A stretch of DNA of 38,176 bases from a virus, in the IMG/VR virus record IMGVR_UViG_3300033158_000305, positions 1-38,176 of that record; one strand, written 5' to 3'. Shown here piece by piece: positions 7,513 to 14,756 of this stretch (the stretch's first letter is position 1; every line of letters starts with the position of its first letter). The position numbers and the translations under genes are program-made. The notes beneath the pieces are model-generated. The model had not been told where the DNA came from. It made no database searches and saw only the letters and a list, made by a program, of their open reading frames with translations.

Positions 7513-10500
7513 CGCCCCCGCCGGGTAACGGGACCGGAACGCGGCGGCGGCGGCGGTGCCGTTGACCGCGGCGCCGACGTGCTGCCCGGTGCGCTGCGGC
7601 ACCGCGGCGGTCACGTCGGTAAGCCGCTCCAGCTGGCCGCGGATGGCGCGCAGCTCGGCGGCCAGCGTCCCTATAGCGTCCTCCGCGGACGGCGGGCTGA
7701 CCCGCTCCGGCTTCCCGGTGCCGTTGTACGCGGCGGACAATCCCGGCGGCAGCCAGCCGCCGGCGTCGTACCCGGCGACCCGGCCGGGGATGACCGTCTC
7801 TGGCCCGCGCTCGCCGAGCACGTACCGCTGGCCGGACCGCAGCCCGATGCCGGCGACCGTCTCGGAGATCACCCCGCCGGAGCCGTACCAGTTGTACTGC
7901 TGCTCGTGCGCCCATGCGTTCGCCGGGTCGCCGTACCGGGATGCGATGTAATTGAGCATCGCGGTGAGCTGGCCCTGCGCTGTGTTCGGGTTACCGCCCT
8001 GCCCGTAGTACCAGGACGGGCCGGTGATGCCCTGCGCCAGGCCGTACGCCCCGGACGACGGGTTGGTGGCGGTCATCGACCAGCCGGCCTCGCGCATCTC
8101 CAGCGCGTTGAACATCGGCCACTGGCTCCCCCAGCCGCGGGCGGCCAGCATCTGCATGGCCAGCTGCTGGATCGCCCCGGCGGGCGCGGTCTTGAGCCCG
8201 CCGGTCAGCGCGCCGCCCCAGACGGCGCTGGCAGCATTGCTGATCGACTTCCAGATCGAGGCGAGCGGCCCGGTCACGTCCTTGGCCAGCCCGACGAAGA
8301 ACCCCTTGACGTCGGCGGCGCCGTGCGCCAGGGATTTCAGGATGCCGTTCATGATGTGCATGCCCGCGTCGATCGCCCACTGCGGCGGGGACGCGATGCC
8401 CAGCGCCTTCAGGATCGCCGACGGCAGGCCCTTGAACCATCCGACCACGTCGTTCCAGACCGCCTTGACGCCGTTCAGCAGCCCGGTGACGATCGCCCTC
8501 CCGGAGTTGACCAGCAGCGACCCGACGTTGCCCAGGGCGCTGATGATCTGCCCGCCGACCGCGCGGAAGAACCCGGTGATAGCGGCCAGCGCGGTGGACA
8601 CCGCGTTCTTCATGGCGTCCAGCGCGGCCTGCAGCACGCCGCGGATGCCGTTCCACGCCGCCGACGCGGTCCCGGAGATCGCCGTCCATGCGGCGGACAT
8701 CAGTCCCTTGATCGTGTTCAGGGCGGCAGTGAAGATCCCGCTGATCGTGCCCCAGATCGCGGTGAAGAACCCGCGGATGCCGTTCCACACGGACTGGGTG
8801 ACGGCGCTGACCGCGTTCCACGCCGCGGTGATGACGGACTGGATCGCGGCCAGGGTGGTACCCAGGAACGCGCGGATCGCGTTCCACACCTGCTCGAGCA
8901 TGGTCCGCAGCGCGTTCCACGCGGCACTCCACCTGCCGGTGAGCAGGTTGATCGCCACGGTGAAGATCCCGACGATGACGTCCCATCCGACCTTCAGGAC
9001 CGCCTGGATCCCGGCCCAGATGACCTTGACCGTGTTGGAGATGACGTTCCATCCCAGGTCCCAGGCGGCGCGGATCACCCCGAACGCGGTGGTGAACACC
9101 GCCTGCACCGCAGCCCACCCGCCGCGGACCAGCGCGGAGATGACCCCCCACACGCCGGACACGACGGCGGACAGCGCCTGCCAGCCGCCGTCCCACAGGG
9201 CGCGGATCACGCCCCATGCGGTGGTGAACACGGCGGTGATGACGGCCCACCCGGTGCGGATCGCCGCGGTGATCACGCTCCAGACCGGGGTGAACACGGC
9301 GATCAGGCTGTTCCAGATACCGGACCAGATCGCCTTGACAGCCTCCCCGTTGGACGCCCACCAGGTGTCGAACGAGGACGTGACGAAGTTCCTGATCGCG
9401 TTGAACGCGCCGATGAACGGCGCCGCGATGCCGGAGGCGATCCCGGTCACGGACGACGCGACCTGGCTGAGCGCCCCGGTGACCGCCCCGGCAACGGGGG
9501 CGAGCGTCCTGGTGATCGCGGAGACAGCCGACCGGAACACGCCGGTGACCGTGTTCCACAGGCCGGTGAAGAACGACGCGACGGTGCCCCAGTTCTTCAC
9601 CAGCAGCGCCACCGCGCCGATCAGCGCGGTGATGGCGATGATGATCAGGCCGATCGGGTTGGCGTCCATGGCGATGTTGACCAGCCACCAGGCCGCGGCG
9701 GCGGCGGCCAGCGCCGGGACCAGCGGCGGGATCACCTTCATCAGCCAGGTCAGGCCGGACAGGATCGCGGTCAGCCCGGCCGCGAGCACGGTGACCAGCA
9801 CCGCGCCGAGCTTGGCGAACGCCTCCACCAGGACCGGCAGGAACGGGGCGAGCTGGCGGACCAGGGTGTTGATGAACGCGGCCAGGATGGGGACTATCGC
9901 CTCCAGCGCATTGGCGAAGACAGCGAACACGCCGCTGTTCTCCAGCACCTGGAACACCTGCCCGAGCGCCCCGGCCAGGACGGACAGGGACGGGGCGATG
10001 GCCCGGGCCAGCTGCGCGACGGCGCCGAACGCGGCCACCAGGTCGGCCATCACGGCCCGGGCGAACTCCGCGATGACCTTTCCGATGACCGTGAACACCG
10101 GCAGCAGGGCCTTGACGATCCCGGCGAGCTGGGTGAACACCGGGGCCAGCGTCTGCGCGAAGATCGCGGCGAGCTGCCCGACGACGGGGAACAGGGCGGC
10201 CATCACGTCACCTAGCGCCCGGAAGATGACGCTGCTGGCGGCCATCGCGGGGGCCATCGCGGACATCATCGCGCCAATCCCCCGGCCGAGGGTGGCGAGC
10301 ACGGAGGACAGCGCGGATATCGCCGGCCCGGCGGACTTCAGCAGCGCTATCAGCCCTGGCATGATGCCCTGGACGAGCCGCCCGAACCCGTCGAGCAGCG
10401 GGTTGATCAGCGGCGCGACCGCCCGGAACGCCGCGCCGAGGCTGGGCAGGATCATGTGGGCCAGGTCGTTCACCGAGTCGAGCAGCGGCCCGATCATGGT

Positions 10501-11298
10501 GGCCGCGCCGGCGAACGTGTCCCGGAGCGCGGGGGTGATGCCCTTGAGCATGCCCGGGATGTCCGCGAACGCGGCCCGCAGCGGGGCGAGCATGCCGCTG
10601 GCCGCGGTCTTCATGGTGTCCTGGAACGTCTTGGCGATGGCCTGCGCCTGGGCGTACAGCGGGCCCATCGCGTCCTTGGTGCCGATCAGCTGCTTAGCCC
10701 CGGCGGCGATCACGCTGACCCCGGCGCCGATCACGCCGACGCTGGCCGAGATCGCGGCCAGCGCCGGGACGGCGGCGAGCAGGCTGCCGACCCCCGCGGC
10801 GATGGACGCCTTCCCGGCGGACACGCCGAGGATGCCGGGACCCGCCCCGGCGGCGGTCCCGGCTGCCAGGGACTTCGCGGCGCCGGACGTGTCGATGCTG
10901 ACCTTAGGGCGCACGTCCTTGCGGCCGAGCGCGTCCAGCTGGGCGTCCAGCGCGAGGATCTGCGCCTCGGCCCGGGCGGCGCCCTCCAGCGTGATCTTCG
11001 GCGACGCGACCCGCTTGTCCAGGCTCATCAGCCGGACCTGGAAGCCGGCCACCTTCGCCAGCCCCGCCTTGTCGTTGACGTCCAGGCTGGCGCGCATCGT
11101 GGTGACGCGGGCGCCCATCGCGGACAGCCGGGCCTGCAGCGCGGCCCGGTCCCGGTCCAGCTGGACGGTGTCCAGGGTGACCTTCGCCTTGCCCTCGACG
11201 CCCTTGGTGGCGGCGGTGACCTTAGTTTGCGCGTCCTGCCGCAGCCCGGTGTCGTCGGCGCGCAGCTGGACGAACGCCCGCATCAGCGGATCGGCCAC
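7507..11298 (-). CDS. tail tape measure protein with lysozyme-like domain
   Basis: At 1263 residues it is the longest protein in the window and has the usual tape-measure make-up: helical, Ala-rich, hydrophobic stretches in the middle (VNIAMDANPIGLIIIAITAL) and a long run of tryptophan-spaced repeats (GWAVITAVFTTAWGVIRALW) at roughly 11-residue period. At about residues 1040-1135 there is a transglycosylase/lysozyme-like segment (NALEMREAGW, NPSSGAYGLAQ, ASRYGDPANAWAH) with a candidate catalytic Glu in MREAGW. Tape measures set tail length and pass into the cell during injection; this domain would open peptidoglycan locally. The start is GTG at 11298 behind GGAGAGG. It is separated from the tail chaperones by an inserted plus-strand lipoprotein gene. 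Confidence 0.92.
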   Translation of the reverse strand: MADPLMRAFVQLRADDTGLRQDAQTKVTAATKGVEGKAKVTLDTVQLDRDRAALQARLSAMGARVTTMRASLDVNDKAGLAKVAGFQVRLMSLDKRVASPKITLEGAARAEAQILALDAQLDALGRKDVRPKVSIDTSGAAKSLAAGTAAGAGPGILGVSAGKASIAAGVGSLLAAVPALAAISASVGVIGAGVSVIAAGAKQLIGTKDAMGPLYAQAQAIAKTFQDTMKTAASGMLAPLRAAFADIPGMLKGITPALRDTFAGAATMIGPLLDSVNDLAHMILPSLGAAFRAVAPLINPLLDGFGRLVQGIMPGLIALLKSAGPAISALSSVLATLGRGIGAMMSAMAPAMAASSVIFRALGDVMAALFPVVGQLAAIFAQTLAPVFTQLAGIVKALLPVFTVIGKVIAEFARAVMADLVAAFGAVAQLARAIAPSLSVLAGALGQVFQVLENSGVFAVFANALEAIVPILAAFINTLVRQLAPFLPVLVEAFAKLGAVLVTVLAAGLTAILSGLTWLMKVIPPLVPALAAAAAAWWLVNIAMDANPIGLIIIAITALIGAVALLVKNWGTVASFFTGLWNTVTGVFRSAVSAITRTLAPVAGAVTGALSQVASSVTGIASGIAAPFIGAFNAIRNFVTSSFDTWWASNGEAVKAIWSGIWNSLIAVFTPVWSVITAAIRTGWAVITAVFTTAWGVIRALWDGGWQALSAVVSGVWGVISALVRGGWAAVQAVFTTAFGVIRAAWDLGWNVISNTVKVIWAGIQAVLKVGWDVIVGIFTVAINLLTGRWSAAWNALRTMLEQVWNAIRAFLGTTLAAIQSVITAAWNAVSAVTQSVWNGIRGFFTAIWGTISGIFTAALNTIKGLMSAAWTAISGTASAAWNGIRGVLQAALDAMKNAVSTALAAITGFFRAVGGQIISALGNVGSLLVNSGRAIVTGLLNGVKAVWNDVVGWFKGLPSAILKALGIASPPQWAIDAGMHIMNGILKSLAHGAADVKGFFVGLAKDVTGPLASIWKSISNAASAVWGGALTGGLKTAPAGAIQQLAMQMLAARGWGSQWPMFNALEMREAGWSMTATNPSSGAYGLAQGITGPSWYYGQGGNPNTAQGQLTAMLNYIASRYGDPANAWAHEQQYNWYGSGGVISETVAGIGLRSGQRYVLGERGPETVIPGRVAGYDAGGWLPPGLSAAYNGTGKPERVSPPSAEDAIGTLAAELRAIRGQLERLTDVTAAVPQRTGQHVGAAVNGTAAAAAFRSRYPAGAL

Positions 11299-11397
11299 GG
11301 CTCACCGCCTCTCCAGGCTCAGGTCGGGACGTTCGGCCCTTGCGCGGGCGCGGGCGCGGGGATAGCACGGGAAGCAAGAATGAGGAGATGATCTGAG

Positions 11398-11871
11398 ATG
11401 ATGAGAATGAGAGCAGCCGCAGCCGTCCTGGCCGTGCTCGCGCTGGCCGGATGCGGGGGATCCGCCTCCGCAGCGCACGGCACCGCGCCCGCCGCGGCGC
11501 AGCAGGCTGACAGCCAGCCCGGGGGATTCCCGCCGGCCGCGGTGGCGAACCCGGTGCCCGTCCTCCGCATGACCGGCGTCCCGGTACCGGCCGGGGAAGT
11601 GAACGGCACGCCCGGGCTCGACGCTGACCGCGTGGCCAGCGCGTCGTTCCCCGGCCCGTTCGGCGAGACGGTATGGGTGTTCACCTACCCGTCGGCCGCT
11701 TACCGCGATTACCGGCTGGCGCGCCCGCTGACCCCGCCCGCCGATGGTGTGACGGCCATCCGGGGGCCGGGCGCGTCGGTCATCCTGGTGGACACGTCGG
11801 GCATGCCGGACGCGACCGGCCCGTCACCACAGCAGGTCGCTGCCCGGGTGCACGGCACGGTCGTCCGCTAG
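11398..11871 (+). CDS. predicted lipoprotein, plus strand, between tail chaperone and tape measure
   Basis: A 157-residue protein with a textbook lipoprotein signal: basic start (MMRMR), hydrophobic core and lipobox LAGC with the acceptor at Cys19, followed by a low-complexity Ala/Gln linker and a globular part (ETVWVFTYPSAAYRDYRLAR). No further domain is recognised. A GAGGAG lies 10 nt before the ATG. It runs against the operon and its TAG shares bases with the TAG of the convergent chaperone frame (CTAG at 11868-11871). That placement is typical of a cargo gene with its own promoter. Because phage surface lipoproteins such as the TP-J34 Ltp type block DNA injection through the tape measure, superinfection exclusion is a plausible but untested role. 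Confidence 0.8.
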   Translation: MMRMRAAAAVLAVLALAGCGGSASAAHGTAPAAAQQADSQPGGFPPAAVANPVPVLRMTGVPVPAGEVNGTPGLDADRVASASFPGPFGETVWVFTYPSAAYRDYRLARPLTPPADGVTAIRGPGASVILVDTSGMPDATGPSPQQVAARVHGTVVR

Positions 11872-12110
11872 CCGCCGAACATCTCGGCGGCCTGCGTCTC
11901 CCAGTCGGTGTCGTCCTCTGTGAGTTCGTCCAGGAACTCCTCGCGCTGCGCGGAGTCCATCCCGGACACGATGACGGCGAACGCCAGGTTGCACACCTGC
12001 CGGACGGTCAGCCCGTCAAGACCTCGCCCGGTACGGCGGAGGAGTTCCCCGTCGAGCTCGCCGTGATTGCGGGCCGCCCAGGAGAGGAGCCGGGCCGCCT
12101 GGCCGTAGGG
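11868..12110 (-). CDS. tail assembly chaperone, frameshift extension (T part)
   Basis: This frame lies -1 relative to the chaperone upstream and has no convincing start of its own. Its protein from about PYGQAARLLSWAARN onward (VRQVCNLAFAVIVSGMD, REEFLDELTEDD) looks like a real helical protein. Such a pair directly before the tape measure is the conserved G/GT arrangement of tailed phages, where a small fraction of ribosomes shift to make a fused chaperone that binds the tape measure. The coordinates begin at CCC (12110), where third-position G+C starts to favour this frame. If the shift happens at GGGGAAC (12044-12050), the extension is shorter. Confidence 0.7.
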   Translation of the reverse strand, partial: PYGQAARLLSWAARNHGELDGELLRRTGRGLDGLTVRQVCNLAFAVIVSGMDSAQREEFLDELTEDDTDWETQAAEMFGG

Positions 12111-12535
12111 CGGGCGGCGATGATCTCCACCGCGGCCTGCAGCGCCTCGACGATCTCCTCCAGCGGCGCCCGGGTCCGCCCGGCGTGCCGGAGGAACCGC
12201 TTGAAGTCGCCCGGGTCCCACGCGTCCGGGTCGAACCCGTCGCTGCCGGGCGGGGTGCCGGACGGCTGGGCCAGCAGCATCTCAAGTATTTGATACATGC
12301 CGTCCTCGGCGTCCGGGTCCCGGACGGACGGGTCCATCGCGCCCATATGGGTCATGATCATCATCGCCGCGCCGGGGATCTCGCCCGGCTCGAGCCGGAA
12401 CGTCTCGCCCTTCCAGGTGAACGAGTCGCCGGACTTGGCGCCGGACGACTTCGCCTGGGCGCGGCGGGCCGCCTTCTCCGCTGCGGCCGAGGCCGCGGCG
12501 CCGTTGGCCGGGCTCTTGCCCGTGACCCGGCTCAC
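12008..12535 (-). CDS. tail assembly chaperone, upstream frame (G part)
   Basis: A 175-residue protein in the position of the gpG-type chaperone: after the tail-tube and neck genes, before the tape measure. An Ala/Lys-rich N-terminus is followed by FTWKGETFRLEPGEIPGAAM and an acidic helical region (DAEDGMYQILEMLLAQ), as in actinophage tail chaperones. The start is a GTG overlapping the upstream TGA (GTGA). The last ~45 residues (RPTARRPGSSPGRP) look less protein-like than the -1 frame over the same bases, which suggests that frameshifting may occur early in the overlap. Confidence 0.8.
   Translation of the reverse strand: MSRVTGKSPANGAAASAAAEKAARRAQAKSSGAKSGDSFTWKGETFRLEPGEIPGAAMMIMTHMGAMDPSVRDPDAEDGMYQILEMLLAQPSGTPPGSDGFDPDAWDPGDFKRFLRHAGRTRAPLEEIVEALQAAVEIIAARPTARRPGSSPGRPAITASSTGNSSAVPGEVLTG
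12044..12050 (-). promoter_or_regulatory. candidate -1 slippery site GGGGAAC
   Basis: On the minus strand, the heptamer GGGGAAC is phased G|GGG|AAC in the upstream frame, so a glycyl-tRNA can slip back one base without mismatch and continue in the -1 frame as GAA-CTC. G-run slippery sites of this kind are typical for siphophage tail chaperones. A second possibility is C-CCT at about 12107-12111. Confidence 0.5.
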
Positions 12536-12840
12536 GCGCCCGCCACGGCGCGCACCGCGTCGGACAGCCACCGGTACGGGTGGTGCATCTGGCTGGCCGG
12601 GTGCTCCAGGAACGTGATCACGTAGCTGCCGCCGATGCGGCAGGACGGGCCCTGGCTGTCGGTTTCCACCACGTAGTGGATGCTATCGGCGGTGTGCCCG
12701 GTGATGCGGTGGTACCGGGCTTTCGCCCCGGCGGTGACCTCGCGGCCGAGCGCGGGCAGCAGGTCGCGCATCACCGGGCCTGCCGGGTCCCGGTACCAGT
12801 CCTGCCAGGCCCGCTCGTCCCACTCCGGCGCGCGGGCCAC
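12532..12840 (-). CDS. small neck/tail-assembly protein
   Basis: A 102-residue protein (WDERAWQDWYRDP, LGREVTAGAKARYHRITGHT, RIGGSYVITFLEHPASQMHH) with the pattern of short head-tail joining proteins of the HK97 gp10 class: an N-terminal helix, then a beta-rich half with a G-H-T turn and an aromatic, histidine-containing end. Its GTG start directly abuts the TAG of the tail-tube gene, with AAGGTGGG inside that gene's last codons as ribosome-binding site. Location after rather than before the tube gene is slightly unusual for the gp10 class, so the assignment is tentative. Confidence 0.65.
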   Translation of the reverse strand: MARAPEWDERAWQDWYRDPAGPVMRDLLPALGREVTAGAKARYHRITGHTADSIHYVVETDSQGPSCRIGGSYVITFLEHPASQMHHPYRWLSDAVRAVAGA

Positions 12841-13248
12841 CTAGCCCACCTTGACGATGTTCCCGGACGCCTTCCACGACGCCGAGATGGTGACCGCGCC
12901 GTCCACCTTCGCGTCGGCGGAGAAGTCGACGATGATGCTGCCGTAGAAGTACTGGGTCGTCTTGAGCGTCGACGGGTACAGGTACATCTTCCTGGCAACC
13001 CCGTCAACTGCTGCGGTGTAAGTCTGCACTGTGGCGTCATCATAGAACCCGGAGAAATCTCCCGACATGTCGGGCAGACCTGCGATGTAGGTCTTGTTCG
13101 TGTCCTGGAACGCCGTCACCTCGTCGGTGTCGGTGGCCATCTTGATCGACCAGCTGTTCAGGTACGCGACCGGCTCAGGCGTCCCGCCGCTGGCCAGGTT
13201 GACGTAAACCACACCATTTCGACCATGGATTCGGCTCGTCGGACTCAC
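12841..13248 (-). CDS. major tail (tube) protein
   Basis: A 135-residue, beta-rich protein (PVAYLNSWSIKMATDTDEVT, LPDMSGDFSGFYDDATVQTY, YFYGSIIVDFSADAKVDGAV, ISASWKASGNIVKVG). The strand pattern, the internal D-x-SGDFSG motif and the ending A-S-W-K-A-S-G resemble short siphophage tube proteins that form the hexameric tail tube. It lies between the tail completion/glycosyltransferase pair and the tail chaperones, which is the expected place. The start is GTG behind a weak GATGGG; the first ~60 nt are lower in G+C than the rest. Confidence 0.82.
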   Translation of the reverse strand: MSPTSRIHGRNGVVYVNLASGGTPEPVAYLNSWSIKMATDTDEVTAFQDTNKTYIAGLPDMSGDFSGFYDDATVQTYTAAVDGVARKMYLYPSTLKTTQYFYGSIIVDFSADAKVDGAVTISASWKASGNIVKVG

Positions 13249-13280
13249 CCCATCTGTGATTAGAACAACTAAGCGAATAC

Positions 13281-14321
13281 CTAGCTGTCGATCCCGAGCA
13301 GCCGCATGACCTGCGCTGCGTGATTCGTGAACGTGCGGTCGGCGGCTGCCGCGCGGGCCTTGGCCGCCAGCTCGCGGCGCAGGTCATCCTTCGGCAGGTA
13401 CCAGCGGAGCAGCTCGCCGGCCTCCTCCGCGGAACCGAACGACGGCAGCATGCCGAACACCGCGTCGCTCTCAGGACGCGGATCGCGCAGGAAAAACGCG
13501 CCGCACGCCGCCATCTCCACCTCGCGGGGGCCGATGCCGTGCCCCTCGATCAGGTCCTCGAAATTGGCCTCGCGGCGGTACAGGTTGATCCCGGCGCGCA
13601 TCGTCCGGTACATCTCGGCCACCTCGGCGTTTCCGGTGATCGCGCTGGCGCGCCCGTCCAGCAGATGCGCGTTCAGCGGCGAGCCCTCCGGCAGGCCCGT
13701 CCAGTTCCCGGCCAGCACCACATCCAGCCCGTCCAGCCCCATCTCCTCCAGGAACCTCACCCGGGAGGCGAACCCGGACCCGGCGAACGCCAGGTCATAG
13801 CGGAACGGCGTCCCGGGGCTGGCGGGGAAGTGCACCGATGGCCGGTAGCCGTGCGGGCAGTACACCGCCCGGCACACCTTCGCGAACTTCGGCACCGACA
13901 CCGGGTCGTTGACCAGGTGCAGGTCGGCGTACGGCGCGGTCATCAGCTGCCGGTCGTCCTCGTACGGCGACTCGGTGTGCAGGATCACCACCGTGGTGCC
14001 GTACGCCCTGCGGGCGTGCTCGAGCAGCTCGGCGTCCCAAAAGAACGCGCTGACCAGCAGCAGGATGTGCGGGCGGGCCTTCCACAGCGCCGCCGCCAGC
14101 CCGTTCAGCGCGAGCTCGATCACGTCGTCGTCGTCAGTGAATGCCTTGCGGTACTGGTCGTGCTCGCCGGGGATGTAGGCGCTGTCATAGAACACCAGCC
14201 GGTCGCCGGTGTTGTACTCGGTCACGTCCTGGCCGAGCCCGCGCAGCGCCTCGGCCCACCCCTCGTACACGTCCCCGACCGACGCCGACGGCCCGGGGTG
14301 GCAGATCAGCCAGCGGGTCAC
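13281..14321 (-). CDS. CgeB-like glycosyltransferase
   Basis: A 346-residue protein with the fold signature of GT-B glycosyltransferases of the CgeB/YkvP type: an N-terminal half with WLICHPGPSASVGDVYEGWA and LLLVSAFFWDAELLEHARRA, a middle VVILHTESPYEDDRQ segment, and a C-terminal donor-binding half with FAGSGFASRVRFLEEMGL, INLYRREANFEDLIEGHGIG and REVEMAACGAFFLRD. The GTG start overlaps the TGA of the tail completion gene. Its place directly upstream of the tail-tube gene suggests that its acceptor is a tail protein, in line with phage-encoded glycosylation of virions known in mycobacteriophages; the acceptor is inferred. Confidence 0.82.
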   Translation of the reverse strand: MTRWLICHPGPSASVGDVYEGWAEALRGLGQDVTEYNTGDRLVFYDSAYIPGEHDQYRKAFTDDDDVIELALNGLAAALWKARPHILLLVSAFFWDAELLEHARRAYGTTVVILHTESPYEDDRQLMTAPYADLHLVNDPVSVPKFAKVCRAVYCPHGYRPSVHFPASPGTPFRYDLAFAGSGFASRVRFLEEMGLDGLDVVLAGNWTGLPEGSPLNAHLLDGRASAITGNAEVAEMYRTMRAGINLYRREANFEDLIEGHGIGPREVEMAACGAFFLRDPRPESDAVFGMLPSFGSAEEAGELLRWYLPKDDLRRELAAKARAAAADRTFTNHAAQVMRLLGIDS

Positions 14322-14752
14322 AGCAGCGCGATCACTTCGATGGTGAAGTCGACCAGCGCCTGCACCCCGGTGGTCACCTTCTCCTGGGTCAGGTTCCCGG
14401 TGACCAGCGACGCGGTGGCGTCCAGCGCGTTGATGCCGTCGTCCACGGCCACCGCGTCGGCGATCGCCTCCGCCAGCTCGTACGCCCGGTCCCGTCTCGG
14501 CTTGAGGTCCGGGTCGCCGGAGTAGGAGATGGCCGCGCCGGGCACGTAGTACCGCTCGGTGATCCCGGTCAGCGTCTCGAACGTGTCGTCGCTGCGGGTG
14601 ACGGCCACCACGGGCCGGTTCCGGGACCAGCCGATCACGATCCGGTCGTCCTCCTCGTCGCCTACAGGCGGCCCGTCCCACACCTGCACCCCGGGCAGCG
14701 CCGTCTTCACGCAGGCCAGGATCGCGTCGATCGCGTCCGGGACGGTGCTCAC
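14318..14752 (-). CDS. tail completion/terminator-like protein
   Basis: A 144-residue protein opening with a helix (VPDAIDAILACVKTALPGVQ), then strands and a helix (RDRAYELAEAIADAVAVDDG) and a final beta hairpin (VQALVDFTIEVIALL). This is the layout of small tail-terminator or tail-completion proteins that cap the tube and join it to the connector. Position between the connector and the tail-tube gene supports this. The GTG start has no strong ribosome-binding site and lies 4 nt after the peroxidase stop, so coupling to the peroxidase gene is likely. Confidence 0.65.
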   Translation of the reverse strand: MSTVPDAIDAILACVKTALPGVQVWDGPPVGDEEDDRIVIGWSRNRPVVAVTRSDDTFETLTGITERYYVPGAAISYSGDPDLKPRRDRAYELAEAIADAVAVDDGINALDATASLVTGNLTQEKVTTGVQALVDFTIEVIALL

Positions 14753-14756
14753 GGCG

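Noticed and set aside
8024-11365. 1113-residue plus-strand open frame across the tape measure gene
   Set aside because: It mirrors the tape measure codons, carries no domain and no ribosome-binding site; considered a shadow.
11298-11398. Specific -35/-10 promoters in the divergent spacer between tape measure and lipoprotein genes
   Set aside because: A TTGCGC and a GATAGC are present but 15 bp apart in GC-repeat sequence; too weak to claim. The spacer otherwise holds a (GCGGGC)-like run and the lipoprotein's GAGGAG.
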